Source: Acanthochromis polyacanthus
Lineage: Eukaryota; Chordata; Actinopteri; Pomacentridae
Length of the DNA: 64,000 nucleotides
Reading direction: 5' to 3'
NCBI RefSeq assembly: GCF_021347895.1
Contig: NC_067125.1
Location: 22,361,121 to 22,425,120, forward strand
The notes under the pieces were generated by a model. It did not search any database and was not told the DNA's origin. It saw only the letters and a program-made list of their open reading frames with translations. Position 1 is the stretch's first letter; the number at the start of each line of letters is the position of its first letter. Positions 47,433-58,029 of this stretch are shown piece after piece. Both the position numbers and the translations under genes were made by a program.

Positions 47433-47516
47433 ATCCTATGGATTAGGAATGGGATGTCACTTACGTTCATATGCGAGTCAAGGCAGGTGAGCGAATACTC
47501 TTGGCAATATAGTGTA

Positions 47517-48746
47517 TGTTGCTCAAGATATGCAGTGCAGTTTGGTTTTCGGTCCAGTCACTCCACTGAAACAGCTACGCTTTATCTAATAGAGCAGATA
47601 AAATCTCAATTGGATAAAGGAGGGGTGGTTGGTGCCGTTTTTTTGGATCTTAGAAAAGCCTTTGATACAGTTAATCACAAAGTTCTTATATCAAAACTCT
47701 CAAAATGTAATTTTTCTCCTGGAGCACTACAATGGATGTCTTCATATCTTTCTGACAGATTACAGTGTGTCAAAGTTAACAGTTCTCTGTCAGACAATGT
47801 TATGTGCTCCATGGGTGTTCCCCAAGGTTCTGTGTTGGGGCCTCTGTTATTCAGTCTTTATGTCAATGGCCTTCCGCAGGTGTGCCATGGTGTAGACCTA
47901 CAAATATATGCTGACGACATGGTCATTTATACTTGTGCAAAAACTGCAGAGTTAGCAGCTGAGACACTAACGAACGCTTTGGGAAAGATTACAGAGTGGC
48001 TCGATCAGTCATGTCTCAGCCTCAATGTTACCAAAACAAAAGGGATGTTTTTTTCCAAAACAAAGCAGTCTGTCAGTGCTGAAATTTTAATTAGGACTGA
48101 AAAAATAGAAATTGTAAATGAGTTTAAGTATCTAGGCTTAATGCTGGATTCTAATCTAAATTTTAAGTCGCATATCAAAAACCTTGCAAAAACCATAAAA
48201 TTTAACCTGTTAAACTTTCGTCACATTAGAGACTGTCTATCTGTGGATGCTGCAAAGACATTTATGCATGCTATGATTCTGTCCCACATGTCATATTGTA
48301 TCACATGTTGGGGACAAGCTGGGCAGGTAGTCATCAAACCACTGGAGTCTCTTTACAAACAGACTTTGAAAATCCTGGACAAAAAACCAACGCAATACCA
48401 CCATTGCAGGATTTTAGATAAGCATCGTCTACTGAGTTTTGAAAATTTTAAGTTATTTTCAAATATGTGTCTTGTTTTTAAATTTTTAAATGGTTTGGCC
48501 CCTCCTCCGCTACAACAGTTTGTTCAGTATCGCTCGGCAAAGTCTATTAAATCCACAAGGATATCTTCCACTACTGACTGTGCAATACCTTTTCGACGCA
48601 CCACCTTTGGACAGTCATCTTTTTCTGTAAAAGCGACGGCTCAGTGGAATGCCCTGCCTGATGACATTAAGACTTGTAGTTCCATCAGCAGTTTTAAAAA
48701 CAAACTGAAAAACCTGCTTAAGAGCACTCAGAACTGCAACCATTAA
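47517..48746 (+). CDS. LINE reverse transcriptase, 5'-truncated but open
   Basis: About 410 codons without a stop. RT motifs in order are QFGFRSSHSTETA, palm A FLDLRKAFDTVNH, B MGVPQGSVLGPLLF and C IYADDMVIY, then LSLNVTKTK and EFKYLGLMLD. The C-terminal part typical of jockey-superfamily (CR1/L2/Rex-like) LINEs follows, with AQWNALPDDIKTC near the end. The endonuclease and N-terminal ORF2 regions are missing. The in-frame ATG at 47454 lies in the adjoining Tc1 end, so about 21 residues are foreign and probably accidental. It would copy LINE RNA at the target nick, but this copy lacks the nickase. Confidence 0.8.
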   Translation, partial: CCSRYAVQFGFRSSHSTETATLYLIEQIKSQLDKGGVVGAVFLDLRKAFDTVNHKVLISKLSKCNFSPGALQWMSSYLSDRLQCVKVNSSLSDNVMCSMGVPQGSVLGPLLFSLYVNGLPQVCHGVDLQIYADDMVIYTCAKTAELAAETLTNALGKITEWLDQSCLSLNVTKTKGMFFSKTKQSVSAEILIRTEKIEIVNEFKYLGLMLDSNLNFKSHIKNLAKTIKFNLLNFRHIRDCLSVDAAKTFMHAMILSHMSYCITCWGQAGQVVIKPLESLYKQTLKILDKKPTQYHHCRILDKHRLLSFENFKLFSNMCLVFKFLNGLAPPPLQQFVQYRSAKSIKSTRISSTTDCAIPFRRTTFGQSSFSVKATAQWNALPDDIKTCSSISSFKNKLKNLLKSTQNCNH

Positions 48747-48857
48747 TGTCTTTTTAATTGTCATTTATGTGTGACTGTGTGTACATGTCGTGTGTGTGTG
48801 TATAATGTTTTGATTCACTGTTATGTATTTTAGTCTAGCAATGTTATTTTAATTGCT

Positions 48858-48862
<5 letters not shown>

Positions 48863-48926
<64 letters not shown>
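48863..48926 (+). repeat. (TG)32 microsatellite
   Basis: 64 bases of TG in the LINE 3' UTR. Confidence 0.98.
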
Positions 48927-48927
<1 letters not shown>

Positions 48928-49112
48928 AATATTTTGTTAACTGGTTATGTACTTTTTATAACGTAATGTTGTGATGTTTTTATTGTGACTTGCTGGGGGA
49001 CTGCAGATGAAAATTAGCTTAAAGCTATCTCTGGTACAATGCATCGAATGGAAACATTTATGTTTAATATTGTACATGGTCTCTTCTTAAATAAACTCAT
49101 AATAATAAATAA

Positions 49113-52100
49113 TAAATATCCACGAGATCAACACGTTTTGAACACTGACAGGCCTAAAATGGCACCATATCCAGAAATGCTCTAACCTACTCATCTGATA
49201 TCTGAATGAAGTCCTTGTCAGAGTCTGTAAGGTCTGCGTATTTCTCCCAAATCCAAAATGTTGACTCCAACAACTAACTATTCCCATATCATTTAATATA
49301 TACCAGACTGTATCTAATCATTATTATAATCATTATTTGCTTCATCTGTGATCTATGCTCATGGTGTTTTGGCTCAGTAATGTAATGCATTACCATTGAT
49401 GTCTACTTACAGACCATAAAAACTGATGCATACCTTGTATTTTTACATGTTTAAATTCTGCTCATTTCATTTTTTTTTTTAGATTTTTGCCACTCACTCA
49501 GTATGGTGACTCAGTGCATACTGAGTGGCTTGTTATTGAATGAGGCACTATGGGTAATTTCTAAGTAAGAAATTACCCATAGACCTTGTAGTAGAAAAAA
49601 TATGGTATGTTTCAGATCACTCATTAAACTTGCCTACACAGCGTTGTTGTAATCAGTACTCCGACTGCAGCATCTGATAAAGCACATATAATGGAAGATC
49701 ACCACCGTAACGGACATATGACCATTTCCCTTCAAAACTTTCCAGACAAACAAGCAAATATTTCTGAAACTTTGAATTGCTGATTGTACTGTACCACATT
49801 CAGGGTAGTCCAAACATACCTGAAGACTTTTGCAGAGTGATAGCAAGAAAAAAAAATCATTTTTCAAACCATATACAGTTAACAGTTTTAGTTTTCCTCT
49901 TGCTCTGTCATCTACTGAGATTAAAGCCACTGGGTGCTGAGAAACCCAATTATCAAATATGTAGATACACTGACACTATAACTCTTGTATAAAAATTTGA
50001 AGTTTGTTATATTCTTAATTTGAGAATGACTAATCCACAAACTTCACAGAATTTGGACAGTAGAGGTTAATGAAGATGTTAGGGTGCTGAAGCCTTTACC
50101 AGCGAGCTTCGTTCAATTTAATTGCATTTAGAAAATGAAATGGAAAAACTGTGATATCAAATAATATCATGTTTTGTCATTTCATTTTGGTTAGTGGAAC
50201 AACTATATGACAGTCTGTTTAAATGACTGTTACCATATTCAGTCAGTAATAGAATTCTAAAACACAGCAACCTTAACATTTTCCATTTTCACATTTAAAA
50301 TGAGAATTTACAATCACGTTCTTTTTTGGCAAATTGATGGTCTTGCTAAACATTACACTTTCATGTTATCATTGCTTGTGACAGCAACCATACTCAGATC
50401 GTTCCATTTTTAGTTCGAGTCCTCACAAGAAAGTTCAGTGTTTTCACCGAGACAAAGCAGTTGTAGACATGTTTCATGAAGCGCCAGTTTTACTGTCCTT
50501 GTGAATGCCTGACTTGAAAAGTATCAAAGTAAAAGAAAAGTAGTACCACTTTGTCGACTTCAGGTTTCTTAGATTCTAAAACTGCATTCCTTTTGCCAGT
50601 AGCTGAAATGCTGTATACTAAGTCAGTTACAGTAAAGGCACAAATGACTAATTTCAGATGTGATTATCTCTTTCATTATTCCCCTAACACTCACTAGCCT
50701 GAGTATGGATTTAGTGAATATCTGCCACTGTATTTTGACTATCACTGGCACATTTGTGGAACAAATTATGCATCATTAAAAAGCACAAAACCCCACAATT
50801 AAAATGCTGTAAACCATTTTAAGATTCAAATAGAGCAACAACAATAGCAGCAGCAATTATGTTTTCCATCACCTACTGGGTATAACACATTTATGAACAA
50901 AATGTTGTACATTGTTTTCTGTGCATCCACTGACTCCCCCCCCTGGCCAGTTATGTTTAGATGGATGGGTAGATGGAAAAATTGGCAAGACTTACTTGTT
51001 TTTTATTATTTTATTGCAACTCTCCTCACCTCTCCTTTGGACAGTAGAGAGTTACAGGACAGTTCCAGTTTATTTTAACCTGACATATGTACCATTAATC
51101 TGGTTATTGCGTGTCTATGAGTCATGATAACATTTTACTTTGTACCTTCAATGTAGAGACTTGGGGAAATGAGGAGTCACACATAACTGTGTCATTTGTG
51201 CTTATTTTGCAGCATGGCCTTCCTGAAGCTTTCCCTAAAAACTTTAAAGGGTAATTCTCTAGTCTGACCAAAAGTGAACAGATAAATTAGTTGCCCGGAA
51301 TGGTTAGTTTGCTTACCATGTTTGCTGTCATTTACTGTACAGAGAGATGAGCATTTGATCCAGCTGGCCTCAGTCTTCCAGTTAACAGTAGCGTTCATCA
51401 AAGCTATATATTCATTAGCTGTAGCTCCACAGACGGGTTTAGTCACATTCATGGACACACAGAGATGTTCCAAGTCTGGCATCAACAGGTCATTCTCTTT
51501 GCAGCAGTCCTTCTATCCTCTGAGCCTCATCTTCAATCTGATTTAGCAAACAGTGTAAGGTTCAGGGTCAGCTGAAAGTTTTTGAATAGGACACCATGGG
51601 ACCATCAAAATGACATGTTATCACCTTTATAGTAGTTACTGGGGCTACCCACCTTTGCGTTTTCCTTCTGGATTCCACAGAACAGTATGACCACAGTGAA
51701 GCTCAGCCTCACATATGCTAATAAAACCACATTGATTAGATAAGAAAATATCCCCAGATATGGATCCCTCATGCAGTAAGCAAGGATGTTTGAGGAGATT
51801 TATTTCTGTGGTTACTCCTAGTCAAACTAAAAACAAAGGTCTAAATGATTTATGTAAATATCTACTTTTAAGGAAATCCCCTGGGTCTCATTAAAGTCTA
51901 CCTGATAAACACTACTGACACACTGTTCAGAACGAGTTTTTATTTCCCTGAAGTGGAGAATGCAAAGGTAGCATGACACAATACAGTGTTTCTTGGTTAT
52001 TTTCTGAAGGGCAGTCATTCTGATTGAGACATTTTACTTGAGAAAGCAAGGAAGTTCATTCCTAACTACAAACAACAAACAGCTCTGTGAAAAACAGTAA

Positions 52101-52630
52101 GTAGTAACTGAGTTATTATTACTTTATCAAATGTAGTGAGGGATAATTTTGTTCCCTTAAGGGGAGCAGCTGAGCTGCTAAGCTGCCTGCCTGGCTAAAT
52201 ACTGGAGCTATGTCGAAAATTCATTTCTCCATCACTCACATGTATGAAATGACATATGAAAACAGACCTCAGGTTGAAAAAAAACAAAGTTCCCCTTTAA
52301 AGTCATGTCTAAGTATAGACAAGTTATAGACATAAGTTTTCAAACCAGAATTGACTATTGACCATAAAACCTTCCAGTAAGTAGTGCACCTTGGCCAAGT
52401 TACAAAACCTCCAGCCATACATTCGAGTGAAGCTACTGAGTGGCCAGCAGATCAGACAAGAGTTTCTTTAATTCAGAGCGAAAACTCCATTTACCAAAGG
52501 TAACCATCATATGGTGCATGAAAATCTTAAACAGGTGAAGGCAACACATTAAATTCTCTAGAAAATATTACAAGTTGTGTCACAGACTGGTTGAGCAGCA
52601 GTGGTGTTTCTCTTAGTTGACATAGGAAAG
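49113..52630. other. Unrecognised non-coding sequence with two hairpins
   Basis: No gene or family is recognised. Two short inverted repeats at 49496-49526 and 49548-49582 are listed separately. Confidence 0.4.
49496..49582. repeat. Two adjacent short hairpins
   Basis: actcagtatg (49496-49505) pairs with catactgagt (49517-49526). ctatgggtaatttct (49548-49562) pairs perfectly with agaaattacccatag (49568-49582) across a 5-base loop. Confidence 0.9.
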
Positions 52631-52986
52631 TTGACCTCTGAAATCCCCCTCCTCCCCCTCCCCCCACGCAGTGGAGATACTGTAGCTGTTATCTCCACGC
52701 AGTAATTCTGAGAAACCCCGATCCGGCTCTACGGAGGGAGCATGCCCAACAAATATGATCTATGGCATACAAATGAGCCCTGTAATTTATTCATAAATCA
52801 TCATGGCTGCCTTTGCTGGCAGGGCCCTTTTTAATTGTCTTTGATTAACAGTGGCGTGTGTTGGAGATAGGCGCTCGGCTGCGTCCAGGTCCCCTTTTGT
52901 TCTCGGGTGGCATCGCAGGCTTCCCAGGGAAATCATGTGTCAGAATGGAAGGAAATCAGGAGCTCAGCTTGATATCCATACACTGG

Positions 52987-52988
<2 letters not shown>
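52631..52988. other. Candidate conserved non-coding block
   Basis: Non-repetitive sequence with gtaatttattcataaatcat and tttttaattgtctttgatta, dense in AT-rich homeodomain-type cores, between GC-richer segments. No coding motif. Constraint is inferred from texture. Confidence 0.3.

Positions 52989-53074
<86 letters not shown>
52989..53074 (+). repeat. (TG)n microsatellite, left of TIR element
   Basis: About 85 bases of pure TG. Confidence 0.98.
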
Positions 53075-53075
<1 letters not shown>

Positions 53076-53354
53076 CTTGTACTTGCTACATTGTGAGAAC
53101 CATTTTCTGCATTAAACTATCAAAGTGAGGACATTTTTACAAAGTGAGGACATTTTGGCCGGTCCTCACTTTGAAACAGCCATGTTTGAGAGTGAAGACT
53201 TGTTTTTAGAGAACAGGTATGAATTGAGGTTTGGTTAGGGTTAGGGTAAGGATTAGGGTTAGGGTTAGGCGATCAGTTGTGATGGTTAAGGTTAGGGTAA
53301 GGCTCTAGGAAATGCATTACGCCTATGGATGTCCTCACTAAGATAGAAGTACAA

Positions 53355-53359
<5 letters not shown>
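53073..53359. mobile_element. Small TIR element flanked by TG arrays
   Basis: The left end tgttcttgtacttgctaca and right end (reverse complement tgtttgtacttctatctta) are similar inverted repeats, continuing to gtgaga-cat/gtgagga-cat blocks. Inside is a perfect 12-bp hairpin, caaagtgaggac (53140-53151) with gtcctcactttg (53162-53173), and telomere-like ttaggg runs (53234-53275). Both outer sides are long (TG)n arrays. Confidence 0.55.

Positions 53360-53427
<68 letters not shown>
53358..53427 (+). repeat. (TG)35 microsatellite, right of TIR element
   Basis: 70 bases of TG. Confidence 0.98.
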
Positions 53428-53430
<3 letters not shown>

Positions 53431-54624
53431 ACGTGCACATCAACTTGCACACATTGCAGCATGCAGTGTATATAGAAGGATACATGTTTGCAAGATACGT
53501 ATGCACAATCTGTTGATTTACACATATGAGCACATCTGATATACACAGATATATGATATAGGCATACATTTATACATGTGGCCAACACAGGCACATTTGC
53601 ACACAAGTGTTAAGATATCATAAATAAAGTCTTTGATTTGTTGTCCACCTCAGAAGAGATTCTAGCCTGTTTCAAGAAACATAAGAGCTCCAGATGTTGC
53701 CTTTCGGTAGGGTATATCTAGATATGCTGTTAAGAGCAGTGTTTAAACTACATCACAGCTTTTTAGGGAAGCTCACTGTTCAATGAAAGGAATGATTTAT
53801 AACGCACTTGATTGAGATTTAATTTTTATCTATATGAATATTAAGAATAATCAATAGTGATGGCTAGAAAGGCATGCATGCTGGTATCATTATTTACATG
53901 AATTAGTGATGAGTCATCTCCATGCATGAATCATACATCAATAATAGGTGAGTTTTATGGTTAATTCACGATGCAGGAAAATAGAAATGGCCAATGGACA
54001 ATATGTCACTCTCTTTTCCTTATATTTTTTACATGTAGTTTTCACATACGTTAGATTTTCTAGATGAATGCAGAAAAACACTGTCATTTTCATTTGATAA
54101 TGCTTAGAACAAACATTTCATTGTGATCATCGTTTTTGTTGCCTCAACTGAATGCAAATATTGAAGAAATGCTAATACAGAGACCTCATGGATTTGTACA
54201 GCTGTATTTAAGCATGGTGGTACTTTGAGCTAAATGCTAATGTCAACATGCAAACATGCTCACAATGACAATGCTAATATGTTGACGTAATGTTTGCTCT
54301 GAGTATCACCATCATTAATTTGTTAGCATGCTAACATTTGTTAATTAGCATCAGGCACAAAACATAGCTGAGACTGATGGGAGCATTTTGCAAGTGGAAA
54401 CCACAGTATTAAACAAACTGAAATCTGAAAGGACTATACCAAAAAGTTATTACTGTACTCAACCCAAAGGAAGTATTTTGAGCAACAAGCCTCTCCATCG
54501 CCATTATTAATTGAGAGAATATAGACAAATGCTGTTCTGGAGCTCTACACACATGTAGAATCTGTTTCAAACATCATTGAGGATTGACTTGTTTATTTCT
54601 ATGTCTATTACAGACAGACTTTGT
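53428..54624. other. Unrecognised, with a dispersed-repeat copy at 54.2-54.4 kb
   Basis: 54225-54400 contains tagcatgctaacatttgtta-type sequence shared with 58525-58620. The rest is unrecognised. Confidence 0.35.
54225..54400 (+). repeat. Dispersed AT-rich fish repeat, copy A
   Basis: gcatgctaacatttg, ttaattagca, acatagctgag and tgatggga occur in the same order and spacing as at 58525-58620. Confidence 0.55.
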
Positions 54625-54643
54625 AAAAAAAAAAAAAAAAAAA
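54625..54643 (+). repeat. Poly(A)19
   Basis: Run of 19 A just before the foldback element. Confidence 0.95.
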
Positions 54644-54650
54644 GGTGTTA

Positions 54651-54796
54651 TTTTTAAACCAACAACTCAATAAGGAAAGTATTGTTTTACCTTGCTGACA
54701 TGTTTCAGCATGTGCTCTGAAGACCACAGCAGATGCAGTGGAAACATGTCAGCAAGGTAAAACCATACTTTCCTTATTGAGTTGTTGGTTTTTAAA
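54651..54796. repeat. 56-bp-arm foldback
   Basis: Arm 54651-54706 and arm 54741-54796 are reverse complements with one clear internal mismatch (tattg against tatgg) and slight disorder at the outer end, around a 34-base spacer. The inner part of each arm contains gaaacatgtcagcaaggtaa or its complement. The transcript would form a very long hairpin. Confidence 0.92.
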
Positions 54797-54989
54797 GCAA
54801 TGCTATTTTAGAGTAAGAAGCGACAAAATGAACATAATCCAACAACTAGACAGACTGCATTTCAAGGTAACCTCCACTCCACAGTCAAACACTCCTTTCC
54901 CATGTGTTACAACATTAAAAACATTCCAAGTCGTTGTTGAAAGCTGTCTGCATTTTTAGTTTGTATGAAACAACCCAGCATTACTATTC

Positions 54990-55890
54990 AAAAAGAAATT
55001 TACAAATTCTGGTCCAATCTACTAATCTACCAGCCTCTTTCAGAGTGGAGTTTATTTGTTGGGTTCTTTTCTGACTTGTTCTTGTAGAGCGGTGACTGTA
55101 AATCTCTTGGAAGATGCTGCATTGACTTTAGACTTGACAAAACACAGTGGACTAATGGATTCTCTGCCTCACCACTCTTCCTCCAGACTCTAGGACCTTG
55201 ATACCAAAATTTCATGTCATCTGAAAAGAGGACTTTGGTTCACTAAGCAACATGTCAAGTTTTTTTTTAATTTTTTCTTTAGCCGAGGTAAAACTCCTCT
55301 GGCATTGTCTCTGGTTCAGGAGTGTCTTGATATTAGGAATGTGACATTTGTAGCTTTTTCCTGAAGACGTTTGTGCTTGGTGGCTCTTGATGCACCGACA
55401 CCATCCTCAGTCCTTTTGAAGCTCTCACAAGTTCTTGAATTGACATTCCTTGACAGTCCTCTTGAGGCTGCAACCATCACTGCTGGTTGTGTGCACCTTA
55501 TCCTACCACACCTTTCCCTTCCAGTTAACTTTCCACTAATATGCTTAGATGCTGTATGTTATACAGCAGCCAACCTTTTCAGCAACACTCTTTTGAGGTC
55601 TATTGTCCTTGTGGAGGGTGTTGATGATCCAGGACAACTTTCAAGTAATCTTCCCTGTGATTGTGGTTTCGTTAGCCAGAGAGCTACGTGGTAGTTATAT
55701 TTCTTGAACAGCAATTTATTTAAAGTTGAAATTAAATATTCTAATATTTTGGGACACTGGGTTTCAGATTTTCATGAGTTATAGGCCATGATATAATATG
55801 AAAGATATAAAATTAAAAGTAAGAAAGACTTGAAATACTTTAATTTATATGGAGTGAACACAAAATATAGGAAAAAGATACATTTTTAAA
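54990..55890 (-). pseudogene. Tc1-like transposase relic
   Basis: On the minus strand 55215-55150 reads KFWYQGPRVWRKSGEAENP, a segment found after the first catalytic region in a common fish Tc1-like family. The plus-strand text further right matches the rest of the antisense transposase (gaaaagaggactttgg, ctggttcaggagtg, ggctgcaaccatcact, gtggagggtgttgatgatcc). A terminal AT-rich part continues to about 55890. Indels and stops disrupt the frame and the left end is lost. Confidence 0.7.
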
Positions 55891-57238
55891 TTTAATTACT
55901 GTATCGGTCATAATTTCCCTTCAATAAATCTAAAGGGATTCCATAAAAATGTGCCTTTAATATTGTTTTTCAAAATCAAAGAGTTGAACAAACGGTCTTT
56001 GGTTAAATATTGTTGCTGTCACATTTCTGACTAAAAAAGAAACACATTTCTACCAAAATGTTGCTTCTTAAATGGCAAAGTGTACCCTTGACTATTCACA
56101 GCACACCTTTATGTATACACAACAACAATCACACTCACTTTTGAACAGCACAGACAGCAACAGCATATCAACATCATCTCCAGCCCACTGGACTCATGTG
56201 AAGCAAGCTGTCGCACAAAATCTACATTCACTCCCTCAAGTACACTTTTGTCCATCAAGCACTGTATTCTTAGCTCTATTCAACATGCAGTGTACACTCT
56301 GTTTGTCACTCCATCACATCAAAGCCAATAAACAAGTGTGCTGAAATTGAGTAGCCAAATATAATGTACACTATTGATCGAGTATGGTTGTGTTTGCTGT
56401 TTGGGATGTTCATTATCAATGGGAATGTCGTCCTGAATGCATCTTCAGTCTAAACCCTCTCAACATGTATTTCCTCGTGCTGCCAAAAGACCTCAAAGCA
56501 AATATTGCATTGATCTACTGGGAAACATGCCACTGGATGTACAAAGGTATGTCTTTTGTCTGTATTTCCCATCTTTTAATGGCAGTACCCTCAGTGTGAG
56601 AAAGGTAAATGCTGCACAGCATTATGGAAGACAGGGCAGTCAAATTTTATGCATTCATATTACTTAAAAACAATATTATAGGCTGACGGCTGGGTTTTAC
56701 AACTTCTTAAGGATTCTCATTAGGTTTAATAGGAGGCTATAATGACAGCAAACTAAAATAACAGCGCCACACACTCCCCAAGTATAGTATGTATGTAAAT
56801 GTACTCATACATTCCTGTGCCATAAATGAAGCCTGCATAAAGCAGTTTTTCATAACTATTCAGTTGCTATTGCTGATGGACTAACTTTGCACTGTTTGGA
56901 TTCCTCTATTTTGAGTAACTGCCATTTTATTGCTTTTAGCTTACAGTGGAGAAAAAACTTAATGACACGTGGTCTAGTTACAATGTGTACATGTGCAAAC
57001 AAGGTTTTAAAGAAACAATACAAGATTGAGAGAGTAAGGACAGGGAAAGGACATGAGGCTTACTAGCAGTACAAAAAAGCAGCACTCCAGTGCAAACACA
57101 GTAAGAGACTACATTGTAATTTGGTACTTCAACTTGCATAGCCAGTCAACCTATATCTCACCCTAAATTCACCTCATCGAAGTCCTCTTTAGACTTATTT
57201 TTGGTATTAGTACTGCATAAAAAACACATCCTTCTTGT
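55891..57238. other. Unrecognised non-coding sequence
   Basis: AT-rich, no recognisable feature. Confidence 0.4.
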
Positions 57239-57480
57239 TCATTCCAGTGAAACTACATGCAATCAAAGAAGAAAGGAGAGGAAAGCTTCGAGCTGGCTGC
57301 TGTTGCTGGTTCTTTACACAGCATCAGGTGGCAGAAGCAGAAAAATGTGGCTTTGAACAATTGCCTCATGCAACATATTCACCTGACCTGGCCATGTCTG
57401 ACTTCTGTTTCCCAAACTGAAACTGGATGACCGAATATTCAGATATTCGGGTCCAGTCCGAGTTGTAATCTTATTTTCTA
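57239..57480 (+). pseudogene. mariner (DD34D) transposase fragment
   Basis: The frame reads IKEERRGKLRAG, then AEAEKCGFEQLPHATYSPDL and AMSDF, which is the segment around the second and third catalytic positions of mariner transposases (normally ending YSPDLAPSDF). The stretch that should carry the second Asp motif (QDNAP-like) is shortened and replaced by CCCWFFTQHQ. A stop follows at 57418. Flanking mariner sequence is too decayed to define ends. Confidence 0.7.
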
Positions 57481-57794
57481 TCTACTGAGCCTGTGCCATT
57501 TGGAGGGAAGTCAAATACAGTATACAATATATCTGGTCACTGGAAGTAGTTTGCACTGTTCAAACAAAAATTTTACCTTACTTTAGGTATTTGTTTCAGA
57601 AGCTTTATGTTGTGAAACACTGAGATTTGGGAATTTGTGGTTTGTGTGCCTTAACTTGTCATTTTGTAAAGATGTTATTTATTTTTGCTATTTTTATTTT
57701 ATTGTTTGGAAATACCAGAATTTGCACATTATTTTACATTTTTGTCCGTCTGATCACATAATTTTGCAAAAATAAATCGGACATTACAATCAAA

Positions 57795-57944
57795 CAGTTA
57801 AACTGTACTGGAGTAGTCTTTTCACCAGATACTTATTTATTCTTACTTGAGTAATTTTTGGGATGACTATGTTTTACTCCTACTTGAGTGATATTATTTT
57901 GAAGTAGTTTACTCTTGAGTACGATTTTTGGCTACTCTACCCAC

Positions 57945-57949
<5 letters not shown>
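57795..57949. mobile_element. hAT (Tol2-type terminus) fragment
   Basis: acttgagtaatttttgg, tttactcctacttgagtg, cttgagtacg and the end ctactctacccacctct resemble one end of Tol2/Ac-like fish hAT elements, which start cagaggtggg. Only this end is recognisable. A similar acttgagta-rich patch is at 62040-62065. Confidence 0.5.

Positions 57950-58029
<80 letters not shown>
57945..58029. repeat. Palindromic (CT)n(TA)n(GA)n microsatellite
   Basis: CT run 57945-57964, TA run to 58003, then GA run to 58029. 57945-58022 is a perfect 78-base inverted repeat. Confidence 0.95.

Larger units (their letters stand above)
44385..47514 (+). mobile_element. Tc1 transposon relic carrying Tigger and hAT insertions
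   Basis: TA flanks both ends (44383-44384, 47515-47516). The left end cactatatagccaaaagtat and right end (reverse complement cactatattgccaagagtat) are inverted repeats. Removing 44424-45311 and 45499-46655 leaves a continuous Tc1 sequence, including the joins at aaata/atcagaa and ttgcagaa/tcagttg. Confidence 0.9.
47517..49112 (+). mobile_element. 5'-truncated LINE (jockey superfamily)
   Basis: RT frame followed by a 3' UTR with short TG runs, a (TG)32 array, the block gactgcagatgaaaattagc, ctatctctggtacaatgcat, and an AATAAA-like A-rich end (aataataaataataaat). It directly abuts the TA at the end of the Tc1 relic. Confidence 0.75.
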
